NCBI GenBank assembly: GCA_964493205.1
Contig: CAZBMJ010000065.1
Span: forward strand, 1-6,737
Direction: 5' to 3'
Origin: CAZBMJ01 sp964493205
GTDB lineage: Bacteria; Myxococcota; UBA727; JABDBI01
Length of the DNA: 6,737 bases
The notes under the pieces were generated by a model that was given only the letters and a program-made list of their open reading frames with translations, was not told where the DNA came from and ran no database searches. Position numbers and translations under genes: made by a program. Below, one piece after another: positions 5,171 through 6,737 of the stretch (position 1 is the stretch's first letter; each line of letters opens with the position of its first letter).

Positions 5171-5203
5171 ATAGAAGAAAGTTATAGGTTGCATTGGTGT
5201 TAG
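5171..5203 (+). pseudogene. Duplicate tsaD C-terminal codons with stop (repeat, right copy)
   Basis: Starting five bases after the toxin stop, this stretch reads IEESYRLHWC and then TAG (5201-5203), matching the end of TsaD (IEESYKLYC). At DNA level 5171-5196 matches 4456-4481 at 24 of 26 positions. It has no start and no upstream tsaD sequence. It is either the original tsaD terminus displaced by insertion of the toxin-antitoxin cassette, or the tail of a decayed duplicate. No protein is expected from it. Confidence 0.65.
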
Positions 5204-5315
5204 GACATCGCTTTCTTAAGGTGCCTGTAGAAACTTTATGTCGTTTAATTTTAAAGTCACAGCCTATCCTCAGCCCATCAGGTACATTTAGGAATATCTA
5301 GAGTTCCTTAGACTG
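5204..5315. other. Non-coding spacer, nothing recognised
   Basis: This holds no gene with a start codon and supported frame. On the - strand a frame without start stays open across about 5168-5285, and on the + strand a run of about 30 codons ends at TAG near 5300; neither matches a family I know. A small inverted repeat AGGAA/TTCCT sits at 5290-5294 and 5304-5308. The sequence looks less AT-rich than the rest and might be a gene remnant brought with the cassette. Confidence 0.3.
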
Positions 5316-5345
5316 CTCCCCCTAGACATTTTGGGGAGTTTATTT
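5316..5345 (+). terminator. Intrinsic terminator after the toxin-antitoxin module
   Basis: CTCCCC (5316-5321) pairs with GGGGAG (5333-5338), six pairs mostly G-C, with an 11-base loop, followed directly by TTTATTT (5339-5345). The T-rich tail is on the + strand only, so it ends transcription coming from tsaD and the toxin-antitoxin genes and insulates the gene at 5394. Confidence 0.6.
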
Positions 5346-5393
5346 CATATATATATTATTGATCTTTATCGCTCTAATTAGGATACCTTTATT

Positions 5394-6671
5394 ATGATAT
5401 TTAAAAAAATTATTATTTTAGTATTATTTTTTTATACGCAAGCACTTCTTTGTTCAAATATTTCTGAGGGAGAAGCCATTCATTATACTTGGATTGGACC
5501 ACCAACAATAGCAAATCCACTTCATTCAATAATTGGCCATGACTATGTAGGTCCAATTGAAACTGCTCTTAAATTAAAACAGCAAGAAGAAATTACGCAT
5601 ATAAAACATCCAATAACCTTTTATTGTCTTGATATTTTTAAAGACTATTATGTTGAACTTTTTGATAAAAATAATGTTGAGATAAAAGTGGTTGGTATTG
5701 CTGAGTTTTTAATCCAATTGACTAAGAGCGAAAACAAATCTCTCAAAATGGCAAGCAAAAACTTTATAAAAAATATTATGAAAAACAAATCCTATAAAAG
5801 AAAACAAGTATCCAATATTACATTGAGCAATAAAGAAGTTAAAAAAAATTACGAAAACCGACTTTCTGATGTGACTTTAAAAGATGGATTTACTCTTTTT
5901 CTATTTGCCTTTACTGAAGGATACATCTTTGATACTAATATTATTCCTACTGGTGAGAAGATAAAACTAGAGTCTCATAAAAATTACCTTATTCCTCATA
6001 TACCTGAAAAATGGAAGGTAAAGGTACGTAGATATGATGATTTACTTGAAAATTTAGATTGTTTTGCTTTGTATGCACCAGTTGGCAGTAAAAGAGTGGC
6101 AAGAGGAGTTTTTAACGATTATATTGAAAATAACAAATTTGCAAGTTCACTACTTACTAATAGGTTTAACTGTTCAAAAACTAGTAAAAATGAATATAAA
6201 TTTTTATTTTTAGAAGAAATGGGTCTTCATAAAGCAAGTTTTGAATCCCATAGAGAGCAAGGTGAAAGAGTAAATAAAAACTATAATATTGTATCAAAAT
6301 TAGAAAATCAGCCTAAAGATTTTTTCAGTTCCTTAAAAATAGATGCTATTGATGATGCAAAAGATACATACTGGGAAGAACATGCCCATTGTTGCTCCAA
6401 AAATAAGGTTCCTTGTTCAAACAAATTTAGAGTTTTGGTTGATAAAAATTATAAAAATTTATATTCACATGAATGGAAAAATTATATTTTAAGAAATTTT
6501 AATGAATATAATTATAATTTCAGTGAAGATACATCTACCTATGGCAGTTCATATGCTTCTGATTTAATCATTGACCGTCATGGTACGTGGGGTAGCGATC
6601 TAATTAAAATTATAAAAGAAAGTCTTTCAAAAACAAGCCAAAATTTTGATAGTTCAAATGATGATGAATAA
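5394..6671 (+). CDS. Exported protein, possible DXD-type glycosyltransferase
   Basis: The protein has 425 residues. The N terminus (MIFKK, then hydrophobic 6-19, ending ALLCSN) is an export signal; C20 is not in a good lipobox, so cleavage by signal peptidase I seems likelier. The mature protein starts with IHYTWIGPP (29-37) and ITFYCLD (74-80), like the first strands of glycosyltransferases of the sugar-binding DXD group (Gly_transf_sug, including OCH1 and clostridial toxin relatives). Residues 164-182 (KDGF...EGYIFDTN) resemble the region of that fold that ends GG-I/V-Y-LD-x-D, with D180-T-N182 in place of DXD. The C-terminal DRHGTWG (394-400) could be the closing tryptophan motif. Cysteines 333, 334 and 341 are clustered. 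The tail is acidic (SSNDDE). AGGA (5380-5383) lies ten bases before ATG. The family is inferred from short motifs; it may be something else. It has its own transcription unit. Confidence 0.85.
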   Translation: MIFKKIIILVLFFYTQALLCSNISEGEAIHYTWIGPPTIANPLHSIIGHDYVGPIETALKLKQQEEITHIKHPITFYCLDIFKDYYVELFDKNNVEIKVVGIAEFLIQLTKSENKSLKMASKNFIKNIMKNKSYKRKQVSNITLSNKEVKKNYENRLSDVTLKDGFTLFLFAFTEGYIFDTNIIPTGEKIKLESHKNYLIPHIPEKWKVKVRRYDDLLENLDCFALYAPVGSKRVARGVFNDYIENNKFASSLLTNRFNCSKTSKNEYKFLFLEEMGLHKASFESHREQGERVNKNYNIVSKLENQPKDFFSSLKIDAIDDAKDTYWEEHAHCCSKNKVPCSNKFRVLVDKNYKNLYSHEWKNYILRNFNEYNYNFSEDTSTYGSSYASDLIIDRHGTWGSDLIKIIKESLSKTSQNFDSSNDDE

Positions 6672-6685
6672 CATCATAGACTCAT

Positions 6686-6710
6686 AGGCGGCGACTTAGG
6701 CCGCCTTATT
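6686..6710 (+). terminator. GC-rich hairpin after the exported protein gene
   Basis: AGGCGGC (6686-6692) pairs perfectly with GCCGCCT (6700-6706) around GACTTAG, 14 bases after the stop at 6671, followed by the short TTATT (6706-6710). It is a plausible intrinsic terminator with a short T-tract, and forms the left half of the second GC-rich repeat. Confidence 0.5.
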
Positions 6711-6737
6711 CACGGTGGGCGGCTTGCTTGCAAAACA
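6686..6737 (+). repeat. GC-rich dispersed intergenic repeat, copy 2 (cut by window edge)
   Basis: It shares AGGCG, TTAGGCCGCCT, GGCTTG and GCAAAACA with 747-797, in the same order and nearly the same spacing (52 against 51 bases). Copy 1 continues into CGGTTTTATT, which closes a hairpin; here the window stops right at GCAAAACA, so the true right end is not visible. Confidence 0.6.

Noticed and set aside
4456..5203. Toxin-antitoxin cassette as an insertion sequence
   Set aside because: No transposase or integrase and no terminal inverted repeats were seen; only the direct repeat of tsaD codons supports insertion.
5197..5206. GTGTTAGG resembling the 11-base word in the GC-rich repeat
   Set aside because: Only eight bases match and none of the other repeat blocks follow, so it was not called a third copy.
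1..6737. tRNA, rRNA genes or a CRISPR array
   Set aside because: No cloverleaf with a T-loop GTTCRA pattern, no rRNA-like blocks and no regularly spaced repeat series were found on either strand.

Overview
The window is AT-rich (roughly one third G+C by eye), uses the standard code (TGG for Trp, no internal TGA) and carries seven complete genes plus one cut by the left edge. Nothing in it fixes the taxon. Low G+C, compact layout, several exported proteins and small paralogous secreted proteins suggest a host-associated bacterium with a reduced genome; a Dependentiae (TM6)-like organism would fit, but that is inference.

Left part (1-975): the 3' end of one gene and a complete paralogue (418-711) encode small secreted proteins whose predicted strand and helix order resembles a ubiquitin-like beta-grasp. 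The copies differ almost only at amino-acid-changing positions. Behind them lies a 264-bp spacer with a GC-rich intergenic repeat, several hairpins and a possible promoter.

Middle part (976-4485): a neurotransmitter:sodium symporter-family transporter (976-2445, +) converges with a DsbA-like thioredoxin-fold lipoprotein (2454-3368, -), with only 8 bp between their stops. The lipoprotein gene is divergent from tsaD (3460-4485, +), which encodes the universal tRNA t6A enzyme.

Right part (4486-6737): a Phd/YefM antitoxin and a shortened PIN-domain toxin (4577-5166) form a translationally coupled module. Its likely promoter overlaps a 14-bp palindrome. The module is bracketed by a 26-nt near-identical repeat consisting of the last codons of tsaD and a second copy of them just after the toxin gene, as if a cassette had been placed at the 3' end of tsaD. 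After an intrinsic terminator comes a gene for a large exported protein (5394-6671) with motifs suggestive of a DXD-type glycosyltransferase. The window ends inside a second copy of the GC-rich repeat seen near 750.

The genes do not form one pathway: housekeeping (tsaD), envelope thiol chemistry, nutrient uptake, a toxin-antitoxin insertion and candidate exported host-interaction factors lie side by side. The points most worth following are the divergent secreted beta-grasp-like pair, the tsaD-bracketed cassette with its internally shortened toxin, and the dispersed GC-rich intergenic repeat.
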